Below, one piece after another: positions 25,969-34,670 of a stretch of DNA of 34,670 nt (positions within the stretch are counted from its first letter, which is position 1; every line of letters starts with the position of its first letter). A program made the position numbers and the translations under genes. Source of the DNA: an uncultured Prevotella sp. (GTDB lineage: Bacteria; Bacteroidota; Bacteroidia; Bacteroidales; Bacteroidaceae). The DNA lies in NCBI GenBank assembly GCA_946183985.1, contig CAMHDT010000007.1, positions 1 through 34,670 on the forward strand, read 5' to 3'. The notes beneath the pieces are model-generated. The model did no database searches. It had not been told where the DNA came from and worked only from the letters and a program-made list of their open reading frames with translations.

Positions 25969-28521
25969 ATGAAAGATAACAAGAAAATAGAACAAGGTTC
26001 GGACAGCATTGAGTTGAAAGAAGAGAACTCCTTCGATATGAGGACGATCTTCACACTGATAGTGCTCAATTGGCAATGGTTTGTTGTGTCAATGTTCATC
26101 TTCGTGTGTGGCGCACTCATCTACCTGCGCTACACAACGCCGGTGTATCAGGTCTCGGCAAAGATGCTGATCAAAGACGAACAGAGCCCACGCAGAAGCA
26201 ACGGACAGATGCTGGCCAACATGCAGGACCTGGGCATCATCTCGAACTCCGCCGGCATAGACAATGAAATTGAGATTCTGCAGTCGCGTATTCTGGCACA
26301 AGAGGTGGTGAAAGACCTGAAGTTCTATGTGGAATACAAAATAAAAGGACGCCTCAGAACGACTTTGGTCTATAAGTATCAGCCTATTAGCGTTGATCTG
26401 GATGAAGAACATCTGGCCGATCTGGACAAACTGAGGTCGAGGTTCAGTTTCAGACTAGAAGAAACTGACAACGGTTATCAGGTAACCGGACTTCAAAACG
26501 AGTTTGAAGCCTCGTTTACCACGCTGCCGGCATCAGTCGAAACTCCTTATGGTACGCTGACCTTCACCAAGAACCTGTTGGCAGAGCAGGAGGAGATAGC
26601 CAATGCCAGAAGGCGTCAGGCTTTCGGCGTTGAGGAAAATGATGAAGAGCAACAGGCACCATCAAGGAAGAAACTGTCGATGGAGATTACCATCATGTCG
26701 CCTGTAAGCGTTGCATCACGCTATGCTGGGTCTATCAGCATTGCACCCACATCGAAAATGACATCTATTGCGCAACTGACGCTGAATGATGTCAATGCTG
26801 AAAGAGCCTATGACTATCTGAAGCATCTGGCTGTGTGCTATAACCGCCAGGCCAATGCCGACAAGAATGAGATTGCCTATAAGACAGAGGAATTTATCAA
26901 CAACCGTCTGGAGAAGATCAATGCCGAACTGGGACAGACGGAGAGTCAACTGGAAGAATACAAGCGCAGAAACGAGATTCTACAGTTGCGAATGGATGCC
27001 ACTCAAACAATGACCCAGGCCAACCAGTATTACAACCAGTTGATACAAGCACAGACGCAGATTCAGATTCTTGACGATTTGCGCCAGTGGATTGGAAAGT
27101 CTGAGAACAGATATCAGATTATTCCATCAAATGTTGGTCTGACAGATGTGGCTTCAGCGGGGCTGATTGCGCAGTACAACAAGACGGTGCTTGACCGCAA
27201 CCGCCTGCTGGCTTCTGCATCCGAGACCTCACCTTCTGTCGTCACCCTGACTGAGGCTCTCGACCAACTGGAAGTGAGCATACGGGAAGCACTGCGCCAG
27301 GCCCGTCGCACCGCCGACATACAGCGCCGAGGCATTGAGACACAATACAGGGAGTTCCAAACGAAAGTTGGCAACATGCCCGAGCAAGAGCGCATCTTAA
27401 CCCAGATTGGCCGCCAGCAGGAAGTGAAGTCGGGCCTGTACCTGATGCTGTTGCAGAAGCGCGAGGAGAACTCTATCTCGCTGGCTGCCACGGCTGACAA
27501 GGGCCGTCTTATCGACGAGCCTGCCTTCGGCGGTAAGGTGAGTCCCAAGAACTCCATCATCATGCTGGCAGCCATCGTATTAGGTTTTGCCATTCCCCTG
27601 CTCATTGTCTATCTGCTACAACTGCTGCGCTACAAGATTGAAGGTCATGAGGATGTGGTAAAACTCACCGATATACCCATCGTAGCCGATGTGGCCGTGG
27701 CCAGCGACTCGGTGAAGAGTTCTGCCGGCATTGTTGTACGAGAAAATGAGAACAACCAGATTGACGAGATATTCCGCGCCATGCGAACCAACATACAGTT
27801 CATGATGGGCGAGAAGGAGAAGGTGATCCTTTTCACCTCATCCACTTCGGGTGAAGGAAAGACCTTCAACGCTGCCAACCTGGCAGTGAGTTTTGCATTG
27901 CTAGGTAAGAAAGTCATACTCTTGGGTCTCGACATACGCAAGCCTGCACTGGGACGCCTGTTTAGCATCACCGACCGCCAAACAGGTATTACCACCCTGC
28001 TGACAAAGGACCATGTTACAGAAGCAGATGTCAATGCTCAAATCAAGCCTTCAGGCGTCAACAAGAACCTTGATCTGCTGTTGGCAGGCCCCACACCTCC
28101 CAACCCCACTGAATTGCTGGCACGCCAGAACCTGAAAGACATTATCGACATGCTGCGCCAGGAGTATGACTATATCATCCTTGACACGGCTCCCGTTGGA
28201 CTGGTGACCGATACCATACAGATTGCCAGAGTGGCCGATCTCACGGCATACGTTTGCCGTGCCGACTATACACCAAAATCGACATTCGAATATGCCAACA
28301 CCTTGAAGGCAGAGAACAAATTGCCCAAGATGTGTATCGTCATCAATGGCATTGACATGTCGAAGAAGAAATACGGCTACTATTACGGCTACGGCAAATA
28401 TGGCAAATACGGTCGCTATGGCCGCTATGGTTCTTACGGTTATTACGGTTCCTATGGCAGTTACGGCAACTACTCCGAAAGCCACTATGGCAAGAAAGAG
28501 GACAATTCTATTAAGAAGTAA
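25969..28521 (+). CDS. Wzc-like polysaccharide co-polymerase / bacterial tyrosine kinase (GNVR + CpsD-type ATPase)
   Basis: Wzz-type N-terminus, Walker A FTSSTSGEGKTFNAANLAVSFA, Walker A' LLGLDIRKPALG, YDYIILDTAPVGLVTD, Tyr-rich C-terminal tail. Confidence 0.95.
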   Translation: MKDNKKIEQGSDSIELKEENSFDMRTIFTLIVLNWQWFVVSMFIFVCGALIYLRYTTPVYQVSAKMLIKDEQSPRRSNGQMLANMQDLGIISNSAGIDNEIEILQSRILAQEVVKDLKFYVEYKIKGRLRTTLVYKYQPISVDLDEEHLADLDKLRSRFSFRLEETDNGYQVTGLQNEFEASFTTLPASVETPYGTLTFTKNLLAEQEEIANARRRQAFGVEENDEEQQAPSRKKLSMEITIMSPVSVASRYAGSISIAPTSKMTSIAQLTLNDVNAERAYDYLKHLAVCYNRQANADKNEIAYKTEEFINNRLEKINAELGQTESQLEEYKRRNEILQLRMDATQTMTQANQYYNQLIQAQTQIQILDDLRQWIGKSENRYQIIPSNVGLTDVASAGLIAQYNKTVLDRNRLLASASETSPSVVTLTEALDQLEVSIREALRQARRTADIQRRGIETQYREFQTKVGNMPEQERILTQIGRQQEVKSGLYLMLLQKREENSISLAATADKGRLIDEPAFGGKVSPKNSIIMLAAIVLGFAIPLLIVYLLQLLRYKIEGHEDVVKLTDIPIVADVAVASDSVKSSAGIVVRENENNQIDEIFRAMRTNIQFMMGEKEKVILFTSSTSGEGKTFNAANLAVSFALLGKKVILLGLDIRKPALGRLFSITDRQTGITTLLTKDHVTEADVNAQIKPSGVNKNLDLLLAGPTPPNPTELLARQNLKDIIDMLRQEYDYIILDTAPVGLVTDTIQIARVADLTAYVCRADYTPKSTFEYANTLKAENKLPKMCIVINGIDMSKKKYGYYYGYGKYGKYGRYGRYGSYGYYGSYGSYGNYSESHYGKKEDNSIKK

Positions 28522-28530
28522 TTGAGCATC

Positions 28531-28974
28531 ATGGCAATTATTGCTGTCGATTTCGACGGAACCATCGTTGAACACCGTTATCCGGAGATTGGCGAGGAGC
28601 GTCCGTTTGCCATCGACACCCTGAAAATGCTTATCAAAGACCACCATAGGCTTATCCTATGGTCGGTCCGCGAGGGCAAATTGCTGGAAGATGCCATCAA
28701 CTGGTGTCGTGAGCGCGGCGTGGAGTTCTATGCTGTCAACCGCGACTATCCAGAGGAGACGATGGACAACAATCAGCACTTCAGCCGCAAACTGAAGGCA
28801 GACTACTGGATTGACGACCGCAACATTGGCGGATTGCCTGACTGGGGCACTATCTATCGCATGATTAGCCACCATAAGACATGGGATGACATTATCAACG
28901 AAGAGGTGCGCAACGCTCATCTGGCTCCCTATGAAGAGTATCATCCAAAGAAAAAACACTGGTGGCAATTCTAA
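28531..28974 (+). CDS. HAD-family hydrolase (BT0820-like)
   Basis: MAIIAVDFDGTIVEHRYPEIGEERPFAIDTLKMLIKDHHRLILWSVREGKLLEDAI...ADYWIDDRNIGG. Confidence 0.88.
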   Translation: MAIIAVDFDGTIVEHRYPEIGEERPFAIDTLKMLIKDHHRLILWSVREGKLLEDAINWCRERGVEFYAVNRDYPEETMDNNQHFSRKLKADYWIDDRNIGGLPDWGTIYRMISHHKTWDDIINEEVRNAHLAPYEEYHPKKKHWWQF

Positions 28975-28993
28975 ATTATAAATTGTGCATTAA

Positions 28994-29042
28994 AAACAAT
29001 AACCGTTGGCTTACCTGATGCGGTAGCCAACGGTTATTGTTT
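28994..29042. terminator. Bidirectional terminator
   Basis: AAACAATAACCGTTGGCT-13 nt-AGCCAACGGTTATTGTTT, 18-bp stem between convergent genes. Confidence 0.9.
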
Positions 29043-29062
29043 ATTGGTTCTAACGGCTATGT

Positions 29063-29407
29063 TTACTTAACCTTCTCAACGATAGCCTTGAAAGCCTCGG
29101 GGTTGTTAAGAGCCAGGTCGGCAAGAACCTTACGGTTGATTTCGATACCGGCCTTCGTCAGACCACCCATCAGTTTCGAGTAACTCATACCCTCCAGACG
29201 GGCAGCAGCGTTAATACGCTGAATCCACAATGCGCGGAAGTTGCGTTTCTTATTGCGACGGTCGCGATAGGCATAGGTCAGACCTTTCTCCCAGGTGTTC
29301 TTCGCTACTGTCCAGACATTCTTACGGGCTCCAAAGTAGCCACGAGTAAGTTTCAGGATTCTCTTACGTTTTGCTCTTGATGCAACGTGATTTACTGATC
29401 TTGGCAT
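29063..29407 (-). CDS. rplT: 50S ribosomal protein L20
   Basis: [37 protein letters not shown]. Confidence 0.98.
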   Translation of the reverse strand: MPRSVNHVASRAKRKRILKLTRGYFGARKNVWTVAKNTWEKGLTYAYRDRRNKKRNFRALWIQRINAAARLEGMSYSKLMGGLTKAGIEINRKVLADLALNNPEAFKAIVEKVK

Positions 29408-29443
29408 AGTTTCTTTACTTTAAATGTTAGACAATAGGGTTAA

Positions 29444-29641
29444 TTAGCGGAGACACAACAGGTCACGAACCTGCTTCATGTTGCTCTGGTCAACGATGGT
29501 TGAACCTACCAAGTTACGCTTCTGCTTCTTGGTCTTCTTCGTCAGAATGTGGCTGTGGTAAGCGTGATGTCTCTTAACCTTACCTGTACCGGTGAATGAG
29601 AATCTCTTCTTGGCACCGGAGTTTGTCTTTACTTTTGGCAT
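29444..29641 (-). CDS. rpmI: 50S ribosomal protein L35
   Basis: [44 protein letters not shown]. Confidence 0.97.
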   Translation of the reverse strand: MPKVKTNSGAKKRFSFTGTGKVKRHHAYHSHILTKKTKKQKRNLVGSTIVDQSNMKQVRDLLCLR

Positions 29642-29714
29642 TGTTTTTTAAATTTAAAATTGTTATTAATAATCGGCGGCTACGCATATACCGGGCGCGC
29701 CACCCTTTCTTTCG

Positions 29715-29749
29715 AATTGATAATTGACAATGGATAATTGATAATTAAT
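29715..29749. repeat. Heptad array (5 units)
   Basis: AATTGAT AATTGAC AATGGAT AATTGAT AATTAAT. Confidence 0.9.
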
Positions 29750-30443
29750 CCTCTGTCTCTGTCAACTTCTTCAGCGCATCAGCACTGATCTTTGCATTGG
29801 CAAACAGACCACCATTGGCAGGAGCCTCTGCATCAATCTCTACAGTCTGTTGTCTCTGAGCCTCTTTCATCTCTGCCTCCGCATTCTCGCGGTCACGGGC
29901 CTGCTGGCTTTTCTTGGCTACGCCCGCTTTCTTAGGAGCCAGATAGAGGAACATTTTCTTTCCTTCGAGGCTTGGCATTGACTCTACCTTACCCACCTCC
30001 TCCAAATCGTTGGCAAAACGCAGCAACAGCACTTCGCCCTGCTCCTTGAACAAGATGCTACGACCGCGGAAGAATACGTATGCACGTACTTTATTACCTT
30101 CCTCAAGGAATTCCTTGGCGTGCTTCAGTTTGAACTGATAGTCATGCTCATCGGTCTGAGGCCCGAAGCGGATTTCCTTCACCTCCACCTTCACCTGCTT
30201 GGCTTTCATCTCCTTCGCACGTTTCTTCTGCTGGTAGAGGAACTTTGAATAGTCGATGAGACGGCACACCGGCGGATTGGCATTAGGAGAAATCTCCACA
30301 AGGTCTACGCCCTGCTGGCGTGCCATATCCAGTGCTTCTCTCGTAGGCATCACCGTCGATCCGCTCTCGCCTACTATGCGGACCTCTCGCACACGAATCT
30401 GTTCGTTTACGCGGTACTGATTTTGTTTTTTGTCTGTCTTCAT
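29745..30443 (-). CDS. infC: Translation initiation factor IF-3
   Basis: [65 protein letters not shown]; start after promoter TTTG-N19-TACCTTTG (30469-30499, minus). Confidence 0.95.
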   Translation of the reverse strand: MKTDKKQNQYRVNEQIRVREVRIVGESGSTVMPTREALDMARQQGVDLVEISPNANPPVCRLIDYSKFLYQQKKRAKEMKAKQVKVEVKEIRFGPQTDEHDYQFKLKHAKEFLEEGNKVRAYVFFRGRSILFKEQGEVLLLRFANDLEEVGKVESMPSLEGKKMFLYLAPKKAGVAKKSQQARDRENAEAEMKEAQRQQTVEIDAEAPANGGLFANAKISADALKKLTETED

Positions 30444-30468
30444 CAAACTATTTTGGTCAAATCGGCTG

Positions 30469-30499
30469 CAAAGGTACACAAATTCAACGAATTAGCAAA
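30469..30499 (-). promoter_or_regulatory. Promoter of the infC-rpmI-rplT operon
   Basis: Minus strand TTTG 30496-30499, N19, TACCTTTG 30469-30476. Confidence 0.8.
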
Positions 30500-30571
30500 A
30501 CAAAATGCTATTTATTTTTTATTTATCGGAGAAAATAATGTACCTTTGTCGCACAAAAACAAAATTTGACA

Positions 30572-31624
30572 ATGGAGAAACAGAGCGTCATCATCAGCAA
30601 TGGCCTGGAGCAAGTGCTCACAGACGCCATCACGGCGTGTGCGGCCGACCGCAAATTCATACTCACCGACGAGACAACGCAACGGCTGTGCCAGCCCGTG
30701 CTGAGCGACTACAACTGCCTGAAAGGTGCCGAAAGCATCGTCATTTCTGCAGGCGACACCAATAAGACATTGGAGTCAGTCGCTCATGTATGGAGCGAGT
30801 TGCAGCGCATGGGAGCCACACGCCACTCACTGCTCATCAACCTGGGCGGCGGCATGGTGACCGACCTGGGCGGCTTTGCAGCCTCCACCTTCAAGCGGGG
30901 CATACACCTCATCAACATCCCCACCACGCTGCTCTCAATGGTCGATGCCTCTGTTGGAGGCAAGACAGGATTCAACTTCGGCGGTCTGAAAAACGAGATT
31001 GGCGTATTCCGCAATGCCGAAGCCGTGATCCTCGACACGGTGTTCCTCAAGACCATGGACAGGGAGAACATGCTTTCAGGCTATGCCGAGATGCTGAAAC
31101 ACGGGCTTATCTCAACAGAAGCACACTGGGCCGAACTGATGACCTACGACATAGAGACGCCCGACCTACAGACACTGGGGCGCATGGTGGCCGACAGTGT
31201 GAAGGTGAAAGAGGGCATCGTCGCGGAAGACCCTACTGAACAGGGCATCCGCAAGGCACTGAACCTGGGGCACACCGTAGGACATGCCTTTGAGTCGCTG
31301 GCCTTGCAACGACAGCCCGTGCTCCATGGCTATGCCGTAGCGTGGGGACTGGTGTGCGAACTATACCTAAGTGCTGTTAAGACAGGATTCTCTACAGACA
31401 AGATGCGCCAGACGGTGCGCTTCGTGTTCGACCACTATGGCCGCATGCCTGTCACCTGCGACGACTACCCCACCCTGCTGGAACTGATGACCCACGACAA
31501 GAAGAATACTGGACGCACCATCAACTTCACCCTGCTGGGCGGTATCGGCGACATACGCATCAACCAAACGGCCACAAAAGAGGAGATTGAAGAAGCCTTA
31601 GACTTCTACCGCGAAGGCTGCTAA
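30572..31624 (+). CDS. aroB: 3-dehydroquinate synthase
   Basis: LINLGGGMVTDLGGFAASTFKRGIHLINIPTTLLSMVDASVGGKTGFNF; TACCTTTG at 30541-30548. Confidence 0.96.
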   Translation: MEKQSVIISNGLEQVLTDAITACAADRKFILTDETTQRLCQPVLSDYNCLKGAESIVISAGDTNKTLESVAHVWSELQRMGATRHSLLINLGGGMVTDLGGFAASTFKRGIHLINIPTTLLSMVDASVGGKTGFNFGGLKNEIGVFRNAEAVILDTVFLKTMDRENMLSGYAEMLKHGLISTEAHWAELMTYDIETPDLQTLGRMVADSVKVKEGIVAEDPTEQGIRKALNLGHTVGHAFESLALQRQPVLHGYAVAWGLVCELYLSAVKTGFSTDKMRQTVRFVFDHYGRMPVTCDDYPTLLELMTHDKKNTGRTINFTLLGGIGDIRINQTATKEEIEEALDFYREGC

Positions 31625-32569
31625 ACTCTCCGCTTCCTTACGGGCAGGCTTTCCTGTTTCCGTAAGAGGCAGACTGTCGACATGAAGGAAAGCCCGCGGC
31701 TGCCAATATTTAGGGAGTACACGCTGACAGATATTCCTTATAACATCCATATCCTCCGATTCGGTGAGCAAGACCACTTGCTCGCCGAATTTTTCATCCG
31801 CACGCTTCGTAATCAGGAACGGTACTGACAGATGAGGGTGCAATAAGCGTTCCACCTCTTCTATCTGAATCTTGATGCCGCCAGAACAAATCACGTTATC
31901 CTTGCGGCCCAGGATGCGGAAGCAACCGTCGTCATGCATCTCGGCTATGTCGTTGGTAACGAGGGGGCCGTCATGCACAGCAGGCGCATCAATCACAAGA
32001 CAGCCCTCATCTGTCTGCGACAAGGTGACGCCCTCGAAAGGCATGTACCACTCGCTGGCATCAGGCCCGCTGAGCCTGCGTAGGGCAATATGCGAAAGCG
32101 TCTCCGTCATGCCATAGGTGCTCCATACCTGGTTAGGAAAATCTACCAGCGCACTTGCCAAGGCCTCGTCGATGGCCCCACCGCCGATGATGAGATGCCT
32201 GACAGCCATCAGCCGCCTGCGGCAATCTTCCGTCTGCAAAAGATTATACACCTGCATGGGCACCATTGCGGCAAAGTCGACATGACCTTCCCACAACGGA
32301 CAGCCACAAGGCTCCACCACTTTCAGTTGCAAGCCGCAAGTCAGCGCCCGCACCACCATCATCTTGCCAGCAATATAGTCAAGCGACATGCAAAGCAAGG
32401 CCGTGTCGCCCGCCTTCAACCCGAGGAAGCCACAGGTGATACGAGCCGAAGCCTCCATGCGCCGTTTCTCCACTAGCATCGGCTTCGGCATTCCCGTCGA
32501 CCCGCTGGTGTGCACCAGCACCGTCGGACTATCATTATGCCACTCTGCTAAGAATGTTTCGAGATCCAT
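31598..32569 (-). CDS. menE: o-Succinylbenzoate-CoA ligase-like AMP-binding protein (short form)
   Basis: VLVHTSGSTGMPKPMLVEK, STYGMTETLSHIALR, GRKDNVICSGGIKIQIEEVE; 22-bp overlap with menC. Confidence 0.88.
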   Translation of the reverse strand: MDLETFLAEWHNDSPTVLVHTSGSTGMPKPMLVEKRRMEASARITCGFLGLKAGDTALLCMSLDYIAGKMMVVRALTCGLQLKVVEPCGCPLWEGHVDFAAMVPMQVYNLLQTEDCRRRLMAVRHLIIGGGAIDEALASALVDFPNQVWSTYGMTETLSHIALRRLSGPDASEWYMPFEGVTLSQTDEGCLVIDAPAVHDGPLVTNDIAEMHDDGCFRILGRKDNVICSGGIKIQIEEVERLLHPHLSVPFLITKRADEKFGEQVVLLTESEDMDVIRNICQRVLPKYWQPRAFLHVDSLPLTETGKPARKEAESLAAFAVEV

Positions 32570-33582
32570 AGTTTATCACCACGTATTTCCAGTGGCATGG
32601 AGATATTGTCAGTGAAGAGCAGGCCCGTGCCGAGGCCTTGCGGCATCGTGATATGATTGCCATAGACCTCACTGCAGAACTGCGCAATGGCATTCAGTCC
32701 GATATTACTCTCCAAGGCCGAGGTGATCCACGACCCGATACCCTCTTCGCGTGCAATGTCTATCCATTCCCTGCACCCCATCATGCCGCCGTGCAACGAC
32801 GGCTTCAACACAATGTAGGCAGGCTTGATGATGCGCAGCATCTGCCGTTTCGTGTCAGGATCGTTCACGCCAATAAGTTCCTCGTCGAGGGCTATGGGCA
32901 GAGGCGACTCACGACAGAGTTCGGCCATCATGGCCCATTGTTTCTGCTTGATGGGCTGTTCGATGGAATGGATGACATACTGCGACAGCAGTTGCAGCCT
33001 ATAGAGGGCCTCGTCGGGTTTGAAACCGCCATTGGCATCGAGGCGCAGTTCCACCTCATGGAAACTGAAGCGTTGTCGGATGCGCTTCACCAAGTCCAGT
33101 TCGCGGTCGAAGTCGATGGCACCCACCTTCAGTTTCACACAGCGGAAGCCCTGTTTCAACTTGTCCTCCATGCGTTGCAGCATCTCCTCATACGAGCCCA
33201 TCCACACCAGTCCGTTGATGGGGATGCCCTGCTCGCCGCGTGCAAAAGGCGTATTGAAAAGTGTTTCATTTCCTGACTCCAGGCTTCTGACAGCCGTCTC
33301 CAAGCCAAAGAGCATGGAGGGATAGTCGCGCATGTCCTCATAGGGAATCTCGCCCGTCTCTGCCAGTTGCCGGCAGAAGCCCTGCAGCACAGTCATATAC
33401 TGGGTCGGCAACAGCGCATCGCAACTCAAATCAGGCAGTGGTGCACACTCGCCCACACCTGTTCTGTTGCCATCGGAAATGGTTACCAGCCATATTCGCC
33501 GCTCGGTATACACGCCACGCGAGGTGCCTGCCGGCTGTTTGAAATGGAGCACCCGCTCCTCTATATCTATCTTGTACTGCAT
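32548..33582 (-). CDS. menC: o-Succinylbenzoate synthase (enolase superfamily)
   Basis: VKLKVGAIDFDRELDLVKRIR...LRLDANGGF...SIEQPIK...PIALDEELIG...YIVLKPSLHGG. Confidence 0.9.
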   Translation of the reverse strand: MQYKIDIEERVLHFKQPAGTSRGVYTERRIWLVTISDGNRTGVGECAPLPDLSCDALLPTQYMTVLQGFCRQLAETGEIPYEDMRDYPSMLFGLETAVRSLESGNETLFNTPFARGEQGIPINGLVWMGSYEEMLQRMEDKLKQGFRCVKLKVGAIDFDRELDLVKRIRQRFSFHEVELRLDANGGFKPDEALYRLQLLSQYVIHSIEQPIKQKQWAMMAELCRESPLPIALDEELIGVNDPDTKRQMLRIIKPAYIVLKPSLHGGMMGCREWIDIAREEGIGSWITSALESNIGLNAIAQFCSEVYGNHITMPQGLGTGLLFTDNISMPLEIRGDKLWISKHS

Positions 33583-33588
33583 CGTTGT

Positions 33589-34515
33589 TCAAAAGTCATA
33601 GTGCGTGATTCCTGCCCATGCCGTATCGGCAATGATGGTGAAACTGCTGGCAGTGCTGTCGGGTCTTGCGTCATCAGCAGGAACACCCTCGAAGAAATTA
33701 CCAGAATACTCCGTTATCTCGTTACGCTTCATCTTGATGTCATTGAACTCACGAGCATACTCTTTCTCATCCATACCTGGGAAGAACAACAGAGAGCCCC
33801 CTTTATCAAAGGCTTTCACTGTCAACGAGAGCGTTCCTTCATCCTCACGCAAGAAAGTATAGAAATCGAATGTCAGAGACTTGCCCGTCAGAGAGTCGGG
33901 CACATCGACCACCACGGTCTGGATTGACGCATCAACACCATAACCCGTCAATACATTTACAGCACCGCTGCCACCCCTGTACTGAAACCACAGACGAGTC
34001 ACCCTGGCTGGCTTCACATCCTTCGTCTTGAAGCGTAGCATAGAGGTGGCTCGCGTCAACCGGATTTCATATGTCTTAGGCTGGTCTCCCACCTCCACGC
34101 TAGCGTTATAACCGGTAAACGTGTCCGAGAAACCGTCGTCATTGGTAAACTTTACTTTCTCTGGGTTAGACAACGTTGGGTTGGCACTGCTATGGGCCAA
34201 CACCATAACTTGATAAGTGCCCTGTGCCAATGTCATGCCCACCTTGCCATAGTCGCTCTCACCTGCCTTCTGCGTCACTGCCTTCACCTTCTTGTCACCC
34301 TGATAAACCACGAAGTTCAGCGTCTTCCAATAGTCTGAAATGTCGCCTCGCGTCTCGTCGGCTACAATTTTCAATATCAGGTTCGCATTGCTTTCCACTG
34401 CCGGCTGCCCGCCGTTGTCATCTTCCTCTATCACCATTTTCTCGCATGAGGAAAGCCCAGTCAGCACCAGCAGCAACAGTCCCGCAAAAGTTATAATATT
34501 GTTTCTCATAAACAT
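33589..34515 (-). CDS. Lipoprotein, FimB/Mfa2 fimbrial-subunit-like
   Basis: Lipobox LLVLTGLSSCEK; two-domain beta-rich layout reminiscent of FimB/Mfa2; family call tentative. Confidence 0.65.
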   Translation of the reverse strand: MFMRNNIITFAGLLLLVLTGLSSCEKMVIEEDDNGGQPAVESNANLILKIVADETRGDISDYWKTLNFVVYQGDKKVKAVTQKAGESDYGKVGMTLAQGTYQVMVLAHSSANPTLSNPEKVKFTNDDGFSDTFTGYNASVEVGDQPKTYEIRLTRATSMLRFKTKDVKPARVTRLWFQYRGGSGAVNVLTGYGVDASIQTVVVDVPDSLTGKSLTFDFYTFLREDEGTLSLTVKAFDKGGSLLFFPGMDEKEYAREFNDIKMKRNEITEYSGNFFEGVPADDARPDSTASSFTIIADTAWAGITHYDF

Positions 34516-34534
34516 TATTTTTAATTTACATTTG

Positions 34535-34649
34535 CAAAGTTACGAAAAGTCGAGAGAAGAACAAAACAAATGCATTTGTTTTTTCTTCCGAGACGCAGTA
34601 AGTTCGCCACTTTTGTGGCAAAGTTACGAAAAAACGAATGAATTGCAAA
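34535..34649 (-). promoter_or_regulatory. Tandem promoters of the FimB/Mfa2-like gene
   Basis: Minus strand TTTG 34562-34565, N19, TAACTTTG 34535-34542; and TTTG 34646-34649, N19, TAACTTTG 34619-34626. Confidence 0.75.
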
Positions 34650-34670
34650 AGAAAAGTTGCTTTTCTTTTC

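Noticed and set aside
29408-29443. rpmI-rplT spacer as a heptad array
   Set aside because: Units too dissimilar to separate from AT-rich background.
1-34670. tRNA, rRNA, prophage, toxin-antitoxin or defence system
   Set aside because: No such gene recognised in the ORF track or intergenic sequence by eye; a tRNAscan/Infernal/defence-finder run would be needed to be sure.

Overview
Bacteroidales chromosome segment, probably Prevotella-like. This is inferred from protein families and from many TTTG-N19/20-TAnnTTTG promoters typical of the Bacteroidetes primary sigma factor. Bases ~160-17157 form a surface-polysaccharide locus: flippase, LTA-synthase/sulfatase-like protein, two acyltransferase-3 proteins, a GT11-like fucosyltransferase, several GT2 and GT4 glycosyltransferases, GtrA and a hexapeptide acetyltransferase. 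The locus is split into alternating + and - mini-operons fired from divergent promoters. Next come a winged-helix protein, a histone-H1-like tail/winged-helix protein, aspS, a GH105 hydrolase, a DUF1573 protein, rny, zapA, a coiled-coil partner, rfbA, a Wzc-like BY-kinase with an extreme Tyr/Gly tail, a HAD hydrolase, rplT-rpmI-infC, aroB, menE-menC and a FimB/Mfa2-like lipoprotein. No tRNA, rRNA, CRISPR or transposase was recognised. The most unusual signal is non-coding: degenerate 7-bp tandem repeats ('drifting heptads') recur at eight or more gene boundaries, often starting at a stop codon and sometimes supplying start or stop codons or terminator stems. Other notable items are a ~40-bp inverted repeat carrying outward promoters at rfbA, a 41-bp duplicated repeat array upstream of GH105, interlocked divergent promoters, and a 20-bp perfect palindrome at a lipoprotein promoter. 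All calls come from reading the sequence and ORF translations; no database search was run.
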